Assembly: GCA_017937405.1 (NCBI GenBank)
Contig: JAGBDS010000011.1
Span: 1-64,000, forward strand
Direction: 5' to 3'
DNA length: 64,000 nt
From: Oscillibacter sp.
Lineage (GTDB): Bacteria > Bacillota > Clostridia > Oscillospirales > Oscillospiraceae
Shown here: positions 1 through 7,208 of the stretch, in pieces
Position numbering within the stretch: position 1 is the first letter of the stretch
Layout of the letters: every line of letters starts with the position of its first letter
Notes under the pieces: model-generated
What the model saw: the letters and a program-made list of their open reading frames with translations, nothing else
Databases searched by the model: none
What the model was told of the DNA's origin: nothing
Position numbers and translations under genes: made by a program

Positions 1-476
<476 letters not shown>

Positions 477-508
477 TCCGTTCCACAGGATATTTGTTTT
501 ATAGTGCA

Positions 509-550
509 GCAGCCGTCCGGGCCGAAAGGTCCGGGCGGCTGCGTTTTTTA
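509..550 (+). terminator. Rho-independent terminator of gap
   Basis: A 15-bp GC-rich stem with two G-U pairs and a GAAA loop (509-542) is followed by a T-run (544-549). Confidence 0.9.
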
Positions 551-610
551 TGTATTTCTTTTACGGAAGGCATTTTGGAGGCAACGCCGTTGATCTCACG
601 ACCGGATTCG

Positions 611-639
611 TTGCGGATAGGATGGTATTGTGATATGAT
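611..639 (+). promoter_or_regulatory. Sigma-A-type promoter for the alpha/beta hydrolase
   Basis: TTGCGG (611-616) and TATGAT (634-639) are separated by 17 bp, 35 bases before the hydrolase start. Confidence 0.6.
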
Positions 640-673
640 GAACTCGCAAAATTGAAATTTGTGGAGGGAATGG

Positions 674-1288
674 ATGAAATATTTATACTTGCATGGGCTG
701 GGACAAAATGCTGACAGTTGGAATAAGGTAACAGAAGTATTGGATAATAGTTTATGCTTGGATTTGGCAGAAATGGTCAAAGGCAAAGTTGCAACGTATT
801 ACACTCTCTACTCCGCTTTTTCAGAAATGTGTGACGCAGAAAATGAAGACATCATTTTATGTGGTCTCTCTTTGGGTGGTGTATTGGCGCTTAACTATGC
901 GATAGACTATCCCCAAAAAGTAAAGGCATTAGTTTTGATTGCAACGCAGTATAAGATGCCAGCGAGATTATTAAAACTGCAAAATGCGCTGTTTCGTTTT
1001 ATGCCGCAGTCGATGTTTCAACAAACCGGCTTTGGAAAACTCGATTTTATAAGTCTGTGTAGCACCATGGCGGAACTTGATTTTAGTGATTCATTGAACC
1101 AAGTCTCCTGTCCAGTATTGGTCATTTGTGGAGAAAAAGACAAAGCCAACAAAAAAGCGTCAATCGAACTCGCAGATATTCTGAAGCATTCCCAATTCAA
1201 AGAAATATCAGAAACAGGTCATGAAGTAAATTTGGAGTCTCCAGAAAAATTAGCATCCTTATTGCGGGAGTTTTATAAAAGTATCTGA
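674..1288 (+). CDS. Alpha/beta hydrolase, AT-rich and probably acquired
   Basis: A 204-residue single-domain alpha/beta hydrolase. The oxyanion-hole segment HGLGQ is near residue 8. The nucleophile elbow GLSLGG is near residue 71, the acidic residue is in CGEKDK, and the catalytic histidine is in TGHEVN near the C-terminus, so the Ser-Asp-His triad is complete. The start is the ATG preceded by GGAGGG with 5-base spacing; a TTG 15 bases upstream has no such site. The substrate is unknown, but esterase or lipase-like activity on a small ester is the usual range of the family. The gene is strikingly AT-rich beside GC-rich neighbours and stands alone with its own promoter, which suggests transfer. 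Confidence 0.85.
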   Translation: MKYLYLHGLGQNADSWNKVTEVLDNSLCLDLAEMVKGKVATYYTLYSAFSEMCDAENEDIILCGLSLGGVLALNYAIDYPQKVKALVLIATQYKMPARLLKLQNALFRFMPQSMFQQTGFGKLDFISLCSTMAELDFSDSLNQVSCPVLVICGEKDKANKKASIELADILKHSQFKEISETGHEVNLESPEKLASLLREFYKSI

Positions 1289-1761
1289 CAAATTCCAGTT
1301 TATCGGGCAGCTATATTCACATAAAAAGCACAGGCCAAATATCCATACAAAACATTTCCCCCCATCCGCTCCGTCGGCGAATGGGGGGCTTACCCGTTGA
1401 TCGGATTGTCCAATGGTCTTTACCTCGCAGTTCTTAGTCTACCGTTCGGAGAAAGCTGGGGGGGTGGTGCAGAGTTCGCCAATTCTTAAAACATCAGATA
1501 CACGCAGAGGTCATGTCTCGTGTGGCTCATCATAGTGAGGTATGTTTCGTATTTGGGGGTTCTGCTGTATAAACGCTGTTTCCTTGCGAACGGTGGTGGG
1601 AAATTCAGAATCTCTTGAGCTTTCCTAGCCCATGGGACTCACTCCTTTCTGTGTTTATAATGTACAACACTTCTTTAGTTATGTCAATAGTCTTTGTGCG
1701 GTTTTTATAGTTTCAACAAACGCAAATCGTTTAACGTTAGCAAAGCGCACAAAGATGGCCC
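1289..1761. other. AT-rich spacer with a decayed minus-strand gene start
   Basis: No intact gene was found in these 473 bases. On the minus strand there is a promoter (1659-1687), a good ribosome site (AAAGGAG) and an ATG at 1633-1631, but the third codon is TAG. After it the same frame stays open for about 38 codons to a TGA, and another frame also stays open. I read this as the remnant of a short gene, but the product could not be identified. An inverted repeat of eight bases lies at 1358-1388 and is not followed by a T-run on either strand. Confidence 0.5.
1659..1687 (-). promoter_or_regulatory. Promoter driving a broken reading frame
   Basis: On the minus strand TTGACA (1687-1682) and TACATT (1664-1659) are 17 bp apart. 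The ATG downstream is followed almost at once by TAG. Confidence 0.5.
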
Positions 1762-2766
1762 TCATGTCTCCAGCTCTGCCAGAAGCCGGCCCAGAGAGAG
1801 CGTTTCCATCCGGAAGGCATCCAGCAGGGCGTCCAGATTGTCGTCGTCATGCTCGATCTCGGCGCTGAACCGCCGCAGAGCCTCCGGGATGCCACAGACA
1901 GGCGCCAGCCGTTCGACCACCAGCACGGCAAACACCACCAGCTCCGCCCGGGACAGCAGGTCGCCATCGTTGACAGCTTTCAGCAGGTAGCGGAATGCGA
2001 AATAGGTGGCAATGCGCTCCAGCAGGGCTTCTGGCTGGGGCGTTTTTTCCGCTACCACCGCCTGCTTCAGCAGGGCGGGCCAGTCGGCGTCCAGGGCCTC
2101 CAGAGAGGCCAGGAAGTCAAGGGCGGCGGGGAACAGCGGCCCTTCCGCCGGGGGCAGGGCCGCCTCCTCCGCATGCATCATATCTTCCAGGCGGTCATCG
2201 TCCAGGCAGGCCTGGGCCGACAGCGCCAGGGACAGGAAGGAGAGCAAACGGGCCGCAAGCGGGCGGCTGCGGTCCGTCAGGATGTCCAGCAGGCGGGTGC
2301 GAAGGGGCAGCAGATACGTCAGCCATTCGTCCCCCTCTTCTTCTGTTTCCTCCGTCTCGAAAGTATGGAAAGTCAGGGGCGCTTTGCTGCCCAGCAGCAG
2401 GGTGTTTGCCGCCGGACAGGAGGCCGACAGGGTGACCTCCCGGAAGGGGCCATAGTCCTCCGTGAACCGGGGATGCTCCCGGCAGGTAATGCTGGTAGCT
2501 TCCTCCCCCAGTGTTTTATGAATTTCACAGAGGTTTTCGCCGTTCAGGAAGGGGCACCGCCCGCCGTTCAGGGAAAAGCACAGGTCGCCGTCTTTGTCCT
2601 CTTTCAGGGCAGAGCGCAGTTTTTCACCCAGGAGGCCGGGCACTGTTTCGTAGAATGCGGCGCTGTCTTCGTCAATGACCACCTCCCACTTCTCGCAGCA
2701 GGTGTGGGGGCACTTGCCCGCCAGGCAGCGGAAGTTTTCGTAATAATCCGGCACGGTCACGCGCAT
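1762..2766 (-). CDS. FliB-like flagellin lysine-N-methylase family protein
   Basis: A 334-residue protein with the N-terminal cysteine cluster C-x4-C-x3-CC near residues 14-24. A second Cys group follows (C-x6-C near residues 71-78), and then CREHPRF, all typical of the YkgJ/FliB metal-binding family. Members annotated as flagellin lysine-N-methylase transfer methyl groups to flagellin lysines, and others are only known as Cys-cluster proteins. The C-terminal two thirds is helical and Leu/Ala-rich. The ATG overlaps the stop of the upstream Crp/Fnr gene by one base, so the two are translationally coupled. No flagellar gene is visible in the window, so the flagellin role is doubtful here. Confidence 0.8.
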   Translation of the reverse strand: MRVTVPDYYENFRCLAGKCPHTCCEKWEVVIDEDSAAFYETVPGLLGEKLRSALKEDKDGDLCFSLNGGRCPFLNGENLCEIHKTLGEEATSITCREHPRFTEDYGPFREVTLSASCPAANTLLLGSKAPLTFHTFETEETEEEGDEWLTYLLPLRTRLLDILTDRSRPLAARLLSFLSLALSAQACLDDDRLEDMMHAEEAALPPAEGPLFPAALDFLASLEALDADWPALLKQAVVAEKTPQPEALLERIATYFAFRYLLKAVNDGDLLSRAELVVFAVLVVERLAPVCGIPEALRRFSAEIEHDDDNLDALLDAFRMETLSLGRLLAELET

Positions 2767-3401
2767 CAGTCTCGCTCCTCTCCCTGCCGCAGCAGGTGGA
2801 AATGATTTTTGCGGAAGGTCAGGACCCCCTCGTCCCGCAGCTTGCCCAGGGCGGCGGACATGGCACTGCGGTCCACCGCCAGGTAGTCCGCCAGCTGCTG
2901 GCGGTCCATGGGAATGTCAAATTCGGAGCTGCCCGCCGCCAGCGCCTGGGCGGAGAGGTAGCTCAGCAGCTTGTCCCGGGTGGTCCGGCGGGCCATGTGG
3001 CGCATTTTCCCGGTGAGCATCAGGTTCTTTCGCGCCAGCAGGGACAGCAGGTTAGCGGTGAGCCGGGCGTCCGTCAGGCGGTGGGCATCCAGAAACAGCG
3101 CCGCCCCGCCGGAGGCTGCCAGCACGCTGACCGACAGGGGCTCGCCTGCCAGGGCGTAGGACTCGGCAAAGACCTCCCCCGGCCCCGCCAGGCCCACGAT
3201 GCTGCGGCTGCCCCAGAAATCCTCCCGGATGATGTGGACGGTGCCCTCCAGCACCAGGCCCAGGCGGCCCGTCTCCTCGCCCCGGCGAAGCAGCAGGTCC
3301 CCTTTTTGAAAACGGACTTTCTTTGCCGACGCCTGGGCCAGCAGGACGGGCAGTTCCCCGGCTGGGATGCCCCGAAACAGGGGCAAGGCGGAAATTTCCA
3401 T
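2766..3401 (-). CDS. Crp/Fnr-family transcription regulator
   Basis: A 211-residue protein with an N-terminal cyclic-nucleotide-type beta-barrel (about residues 10-120) and a C-terminal Crp winged helix. The recognition segment is RQQLADYLAVDRSAMSAALGKLRDEG. There is no N-terminal cysteine group, so a [4Fe-4S] sensor like Fnr is unlikely; the ligand may be a small molecule or haem. It is transcribed divergently from two ferredoxin genes across a 103-bp gap that carries an inverted repeat, so control of those genes and of itself is the natural guess. It overlaps the FliB-like gene by one base. Confidence 0.9.
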   Translation of the reverse strand: MEISALPLFRGIPAGELPVLLAQASAKKVRFQKGDLLLRRGEETGRLGLVLEGTVHIIREDFWGSRSIVGLAGPGEVFAESYALAGEPLSVSVLAASGGAALFLDAHRLTDARLTANLLSLLARKNLMLTGKMRHMARRTTRDKLLSYLSAQALAAGSSEFDIPMDRQQLADYLAVDRSAMSAALGKLRDEGVLTFRKNHFHLLRQGEERD

Positions 3402-3418
3402 ACGCTCTCCCCTTCGTT

Positions 3419-3434
3419 TGTTGGAAATACAACA
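3419..3434. promoter_or_regulatory. Inverted repeat between the Crp/Fnr gene and the ferredoxins
   Basis: TGTTG and CAACA are separated by six bases in the divergent intergenic region. The size and symmetry fit a Crp/Fnr-family operator, though the sequence is not the classical Fnr site. A second GTAC-N6-GTAC symmetry lies about 20 bp further right. Confidence 0.45.
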
Positions 3435-3504
3435 GACATTTTTGTTCCATTGTACGATACTGTACCCAAGAACACAAGATAAAAATCAAAAAAGGAGAAA
3501 TACT

Positions 3505-4221
3505 ATGGTACGGAGAATCATTGAGATCGACCGGGAGAAATGCAACGGCTGCGGCGCCTGCGCCGCGGCCTGCCACGAGGGTGCCATCGGCATGGCGGAC
3601 GGCAAGGCCATCCTTTTGCGGGACGACTACTGCGACGGTCTGGGTGACTGCCTGCCCACCTGCCCCACCGGGGCCATCACCTTTGTGGAGCGGGAGGCGG
3701 CAGCCTATGACGAAGCAGCCGTTCTGGCGAAGAAAGCGGCAGCGCTGAAAAATTCCGCTCCCGTGCAGGTGCCCCCCTCCGGCGGGTGCCCCGGGAGCAT
3801 GGCGAGGGCCATGAACCGTGACGAGACACCTACTGCGCCTGCTGCCGGCGGCCCTGTTTCCTGCCTGGGCCAGTGGCCCATCCAGATCAAGCTGCTGCCC
3901 GTGGAGGCGCCCTTCTACCAGGGGGCGAAGCTGCTCATCGCGGCGGACTGCTCCGCCTTTTCCCGGGCGGATTTCCACCAGCGGTTCATGCGGGGCCGTA
4001 CCACCATGATCGGCTGCCCCAAGCTGGACGAGGGCGACTACGCCGAAAAGCTGACGGAGATCATCCGCCGGAACGACATCCGGGAGGTCACTGTGGTCCG
4101 CATGGAGGTGCCCTGCTGCGGCGGCATCCAGCGGGCGGCGGAGACGGCTCTCCGGAACAGCGGCAAGTTCATCCCCTGGCAGGTGGTGACACTGGGCCGG
4201 GATGGAAATATCATCGACTAA
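3505..4221 (+). CDS. 4Fe-4S ferredoxin-domain protein with extra cysteine domain
   Basis: A 238-residue cytosolic iron-sulfur protein. The N-terminal 60 residues form a ferredoxin domain. The first cluster motif is C-x2-C-x2-C-x3-C (CNGCGACAAAC). The second is spaced differently (C-x5-C-x3-CP), as in the 'CDGLG.C' subgroup. The rest has scattered cysteines, including GCPK and a CCGG near the end, which could hold another cofactor. The start is the ATG after AAAGGAGAAA, not the longer upstream frame. In relatives such proteins often lie near Crp/Fnr genes and hybrid-cluster protein genes; no hcp is present here. A small ferredoxin follows 13 bp downstream. Confidence 0.88.
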   Translation: MVRRIIEIDREKCNGCGACAAACHEGAIGMADGKAILLRDDYCDGLGDCLPTCPTGAITFVEREAAAYDEAAVLAKKAAALKNSAPVQVPPSGGCPGSMARAMNRDETPTAPAAGGPVSCLGQWPIQIKLLPVEAPFYQGAKLLIAADCSAFSRADFHQRFMRGRTTMIGCPKLDEGDYAEKLTEIIRRNDIREVTVVRMEVPCCGGIQRAAETALRNSGKFIPWQVVTLGRDGNIID

Positions 4222-4234
4222 TTGGAGGAATCCT

Positions 4235-4417
4235 ATGAACGCGACTGTCAACGAAAACTGCATCGGCTGCGGCCTGTGCGCCGGCGTCTGCCCGGAGGTC
4301 TTTTCCATGGGGGACGACGGCTTCGCCCACGGCGGCGAGGTCCCGGCGGAGCTGCTGGACACCGCCCAGGAGGCCCGGGACGGCTGTCCCGTCAGCGCGA
4401 TCAGTCTTTCAGAGTGA
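4235..4417 (+). CDS. Small ferredoxin
   Basis: A 60-residue ferredoxin with C-x2-C-x2-C-x3-CPEVF near residues 9-19 and a single distal cysteine in GCPVSAI near residue 51. This is the pattern of a monocluster [4Fe-4S] ferredoxin. The ribosome site TTGGAGG is seven bases before the ATG. It follows the larger iron-sulfur gene by 13 bp and is probably co-transcribed with it, acting as a low-potential electron carrier in the cytosol. Confidence 0.92.
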   Translation: MNATVNENCIGCGLCAGVCPEVFSMGDDGFAHGGEVPAELLDTAQEARDGCPVSAISLSE

Positions 4418-4470
4418 TCGCCTACGATTTCGGCTGTGCCGAAATCGATCGCTGCGGCGGGTGATTGAAC

Positions 4471-4502
4471 ATGAAAGAGGGGGCGCTTGCCCCCCCTTTC
4501 AT
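4471..4502 (+). terminator. Terminator after the ferredoxin operon
   Basis: A near-perfect 14-bp stem with a GCTT loop follows 54 bases after the ferredoxin stop; the T-rich part is inside and just after the right arm. A smaller hairpin (4426-4446) precedes it. Confidence 0.7.
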
Positions 4503-4579
4503 ACTTTTCCCCCGCATCGCGGGCAGCCTGCCGCATCACCAAAGCCCATCATCAGTGCCTCCGGCAACGGGGAGCGAAC

Positions 4580-4612
4580 AAAAGACGACCGCCAGTTGGA
4601 CGGTCGTCTTTT
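4580..4612 (-). terminator. Terminator of the GGDEF gene
   Basis: A 12-bp perfect stem flanked by AAAA/TTTT lies 17 bases past the minus-strand stop. It could also stop plus-strand transcripts. Confidence 0.85.
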
Positions 4613-4628
4613 ATGTATGTTCCAAATA

Positions 4629-5492
4629 TCACTCGGCGTTCCGCCGCTTTTCCTCGTACATTCGGCAGTCCGCTTCTTCCAGCAGACGCTCCAGCTCCTC
4701 CTGCGTGGCGTGGAACCGGCTGGTATACGTATAGCCGAAATCCGCTGAGGTGACGGTCTCCACCGCCTGGCGCAGTTTCTCTACCACACGGGGGACATCT
4801 TCTTCCCTGCAGCCCGGCAGCATCACCAGAAATTCATCGCCGCCCAGCCGAATGACAGAATCCGTGCTCCGTACGCGGGCCCGCAGAGCATCAGCCACAT
4901 TCCTCAGAAGCTGATCTCCCGCCAGATGGCCCTGCGTATCGTTGATCCGCTTGAACTGCCGCAGATCCAGCATGATGACGCCCAGCTGATCGGAGATGCG
5001 TTTCATACCCTGGTACAGGAAATTCAATTCGTTGAGATAGCGGCGGTTGTATACCTTTGTCAGTTCATCCTGATAGAGCAGCTCTCGGGTCTCCGCCAGA
5101 CGCTCCGCCAGGGATTTGCCGTGTTCCTTCTCCGGCAGCAGCTGATCGGAGACGCGGATGACGATCTCCAGGATCACCGGAGTCTCTCCCTCCGGCAGTA
5201 CCAGCACCAGCGGGCGGGAAACCACAAAAAACGCATTCTCCTGGATGAACTCATATTTTGTCCGCTGGCAGCCATCCAGTGCCGCCTGAATACTGGTGCA
5301 GTTTTCACAGCGGCACTCCTTGTTCCAAACGCGGAAGCAGGTGTAGGGCTCCCGGCTCACAGTGCCGTCCTCGCTCAGTGTGAGCACGGCAGTATCTCTG
5401 GGGTCCACTAAACGGACCACATCAAAAATGGGCAGCAGATAGGAGATTATCTCCCGCATCTGTGATATCGTATAACGCTGCAGGCCGTCCAT
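4629..5492 (-). CDS. GGDEF-domain diguanylate cyclase with Cys-containing sensor
   Basis: A 287-residue soluble protein that would make cyclic di-GMP from two GTP. The C-terminal GGDEF domain (about 135-285) has an intact GGDEF signature at 217-221. The product-inhibition site RSTD (RxxD) lies at 208-211, exactly five residues before it, so it should be both active and feedback-inhibited. The N-terminal 120 residues look like a PAS-type sensor with cysteines at 52, 60, 62, 65 and 75, which may bind metal or sense redox. No membrane segment is seen. The start is the ATG after AGGAGAG; a longer frame up to 5606 overlaps the promoter and is not credible. Confidence 0.92.
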   Translation of the reverse strand: MDGLQRYTISQMREIISYLLPIFDVVRLVDPRDTAVLTLSEDGTVSREPYTCFRVWNKECRCENCTSIQAALDGCQRTKYEFIQENAFFVVSRPLVLVLPEGETPVILEIVIRVSDQLLPEKEHGKSLAERLAETRELLYQDELTKVYNRRYLNELNFLYQGMKRISDQLGVIMLDLRQFKRINDTQGHLAGDQLLRNVADALRARVRSTDSVIRLGGDEFLVMLPGCREEDVPRVVEKLRQAVETVTSADFGYTYTSRFHATQEELERLLEEADCRMYEEKRRNAE

Positions 5493-5553
5493 GGTCTCTC
5501 CTCTCCGCACCGCCTGTGCTTCTTGAAATTGGTGCGCCGTATATAGCTCAGAT

Positions 5554-5582
5554 AGTATACCTGATTCTTGTAGAAAATGCAA
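5554..5582 (-). promoter_or_regulatory. Promoter of the GGDEF gene
   Basis: Minus-strand TTGCAT (5582-5577) and TATACT (5559-5554) are 17 bp apart, about 60 bases before the start codon. Confidence 0.65.
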
Positions 5583-5675
5583 CTTCCATGTTACCGCGAC
5601 TTCCATAAATATACTGTCTCACCGTCCAAGCTCAGAGCAATATCTTTAAAATGTCAGCAGGACAACGAACCAATG

Positions 5676-5699
5676 AAAAAACGGAGCCGAAAGGCTCCG
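5676..5699 (-). terminator. Terminator of spoVAF
   Basis: A seven-bp GC stem with a four-base loop is followed on the minus strand by six T residues. Confidence 0.85.
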
Positions 5700-5704
5700 C
5701 TTTT

Positions 5705-7123
5705 TCACGTGTTGTCCCGGCTGATGGGCTCCCGGAGGAGCAGGCGGCGCAGGGCCTTGCCGTTGAAGGGGATGAGGGGGTAGAGGTAGCCCTTCCCCAC
5801 CATGGGCTTTGTGGTGGCCAGCAGCACCAGGATGCCGACGACGCCCAGGACGAAGCCCCACGCGTCGAACGCCGCTGTCACCAGCAGCAGCGCCACCCGC
5901 AGCAGCTTGAAGGCGTAGCCCATCTCATAGCTGGGCTGAGCAAAGCTGGCTACGGACACGAAGGCCATATACACCAGCACCTCCGGCCCCAGCCACCCGG
6001 CCTGGACAGCAAAGTCGCCCAAAATCAGGGCGCCCAGCATGGAGAAGGAGTTGGACAGGGAGTCCGGCGTGTTCAACGAGGCCAGCTTCAGCACGTCCAC
6101 CAGAAATTCCACCACCAGAAGCTGCCACAGGAGGCCCAGGGAGGCAGGCTCCGGCGAGGAGAGAAACTCCAGCCATGACGGCAGCCGCCCCGGCTCGCTG
6201 ACCATCAGATACCACATGGGCGTGATGAGCAGGGAGATGAGAAAGACGATGATGCGCAGCAGCCGCAGGTAGGAGCCGATCAGCGGCGGGAAGTAGAACT
6301 CGTTGGCCTCCTGGGTGAAGTCGAAAAAGGTGGTGGGCAAAATCATCACCGAGGGGGAGTTGTCCACCATCAGAACGATGTTGCCCTCCATGATGCTGGC
6401 GGCGGCGCTGTCCGGCCGTTCCGTGTACCGCACCTTCGGGAAGGGGTTATACCACTGCTTCGGGCGGATGGCCTCTGCCACGCTCTCCTGGGCCATGGTG
6501 AGGGAGTTGACGTCGATACTGTCCAGCTTCTGCCGCACCTCCGCCAGCAGCTCCCGGTCCACCTTGTCGTCCAGGTAGCACAGCACCGCGTCGGTGCGGG
6601 AACGAATGCCTACCTTGTGGCCCTCCATGGTCAGATGGGGGTCCCGGATGCGGCGGCGCAGCAGGGCCATATTGGGCACCACCGCTTCGATAAAGCCGTC
6701 GTGAGAGCCCCGGAGGACCTTGCCGTCCGGCGGCTCCCCCACGCTGCGGCCAGGGTACTCCTTGGCGTCCATCAGGGCGGCGCCGGGCAGGCCCTCCACC
6801 AGCAGCAGCGTCTTGCCCAGCAGGACGTTCGTCACGATGTCGTTTCGGTCGAAGCTGACATTCGTCTCCGAAAAGGTGATGAAGCGGTCGATAAATCCCT
6901 GCATCTCCGCCAGCTCCGCCATGTCCGCCGCCGTCAGGGACAGCCAGAAGGCGCCCATCCGCTCCAGCGTGGCATCCTTGCCGTAGCCGTCGATGACCCA
7001 CAGCCGGGCCCGCCGTCCGCCGATGAGATAGTCCCGGCTGACGATGTCCACGCTGCGGCCCACTCCCAGCGTCTCGTTGAACCAGGCCACGTTGTCTGTG
7101 TAATGTTCCGAAAGTCGTTCCAT
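5705..7123 (-). CDS. spoVAF: Spore germination protein SpoVAF (GerA family)
   Basis: A 472-residue GerA/SpoVAF family protein of the spore inner membrane. The soluble N-terminal domain (about 1-285) contains the family segments IDGYGKD and NPFPKVRYTERPD. It is followed by FYFPPLIGSYLRLLR and then four to five membrane segments (about 290-450). The family PF03323 includes the A subunits of nutrient germinant receptors and SpoVAF, which helps release dipicolinic acid. The length and the N-terminus, which has no long hydrophilic extension, fit SpoVAF better than GerAA. It stands apart from spoVAD and spoVAE of this window. The ribosome site GGAGGTGG precedes the ATG. Confidence 0.9.
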   Translation of the reverse strand: MERLSEHYTDNVAWFNETLGVGRSVDIVSRDYLIGGRRARLWVIDGYGKDATLERMGAFWLSLTAADMAELAEMQGFIDRFITFSETNVSFDRNDIVTNVLLGKTLLLVEGLPGAALMDAKEYPGRSVGEPPDGKVLRGSHDGFIEAVVPNMALLRRRIRDPHLTMEGHKVGIRSRTDAVLCYLDDKVDRELLAEVRQKLDSIDVNSLTMAQESVAEAIRPKQWYNPFPKVRYTERPDSAAASIMEGNIVLMVDNSPSVMILPTTFFDFTQEANEFYFPPLIGSYLRLLRIIVFLISLLITPMWYLMVSEPGRLPSWLEFLSSPEPASLGLLWQLLVVEFLVDVLKLASLNTPDSLSNSFSMLGALILGDFAVQAGWLGPEVLVYMAFVSVASFAQPSYEMGYAFKLLRVALLLVTAAFDAWGFVLGVVGILVLLATTKPMVGKGYLYPLIPFNGKALRRLLLREPISRDNT

Positions 7124-7177
7124 ACGCCACCTCCGTAGTCAGGTGGTAGTATGTGCCGGAACGGACTGAAGCATACG

Positions 7178-7208
7178 AAAATGAGGAGAGCGGACGCTCT
7201 CCTCATTT
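7178..7208 (-). terminator. Terminator of the phoPR operon
   Basis: A 14-bp perfect stem with a two-base loop contains the phoR stop codon in its left arm and ends in a short T-run on the minus strand. Confidence 0.85.

Noticed and set aside
1358..1388. Inverted repeat of eight bases as a terminator of the hydrolase
   Set aside because: No T-run on either side and about 70 bases past the stop; kept only as an inverted repeat.
1694..2455. Plus-strand frames opposite the FliB-like gene
   Set aside because: Low-complexity Ser/Arg/Ala translations, shadows of the minus-strand gene.
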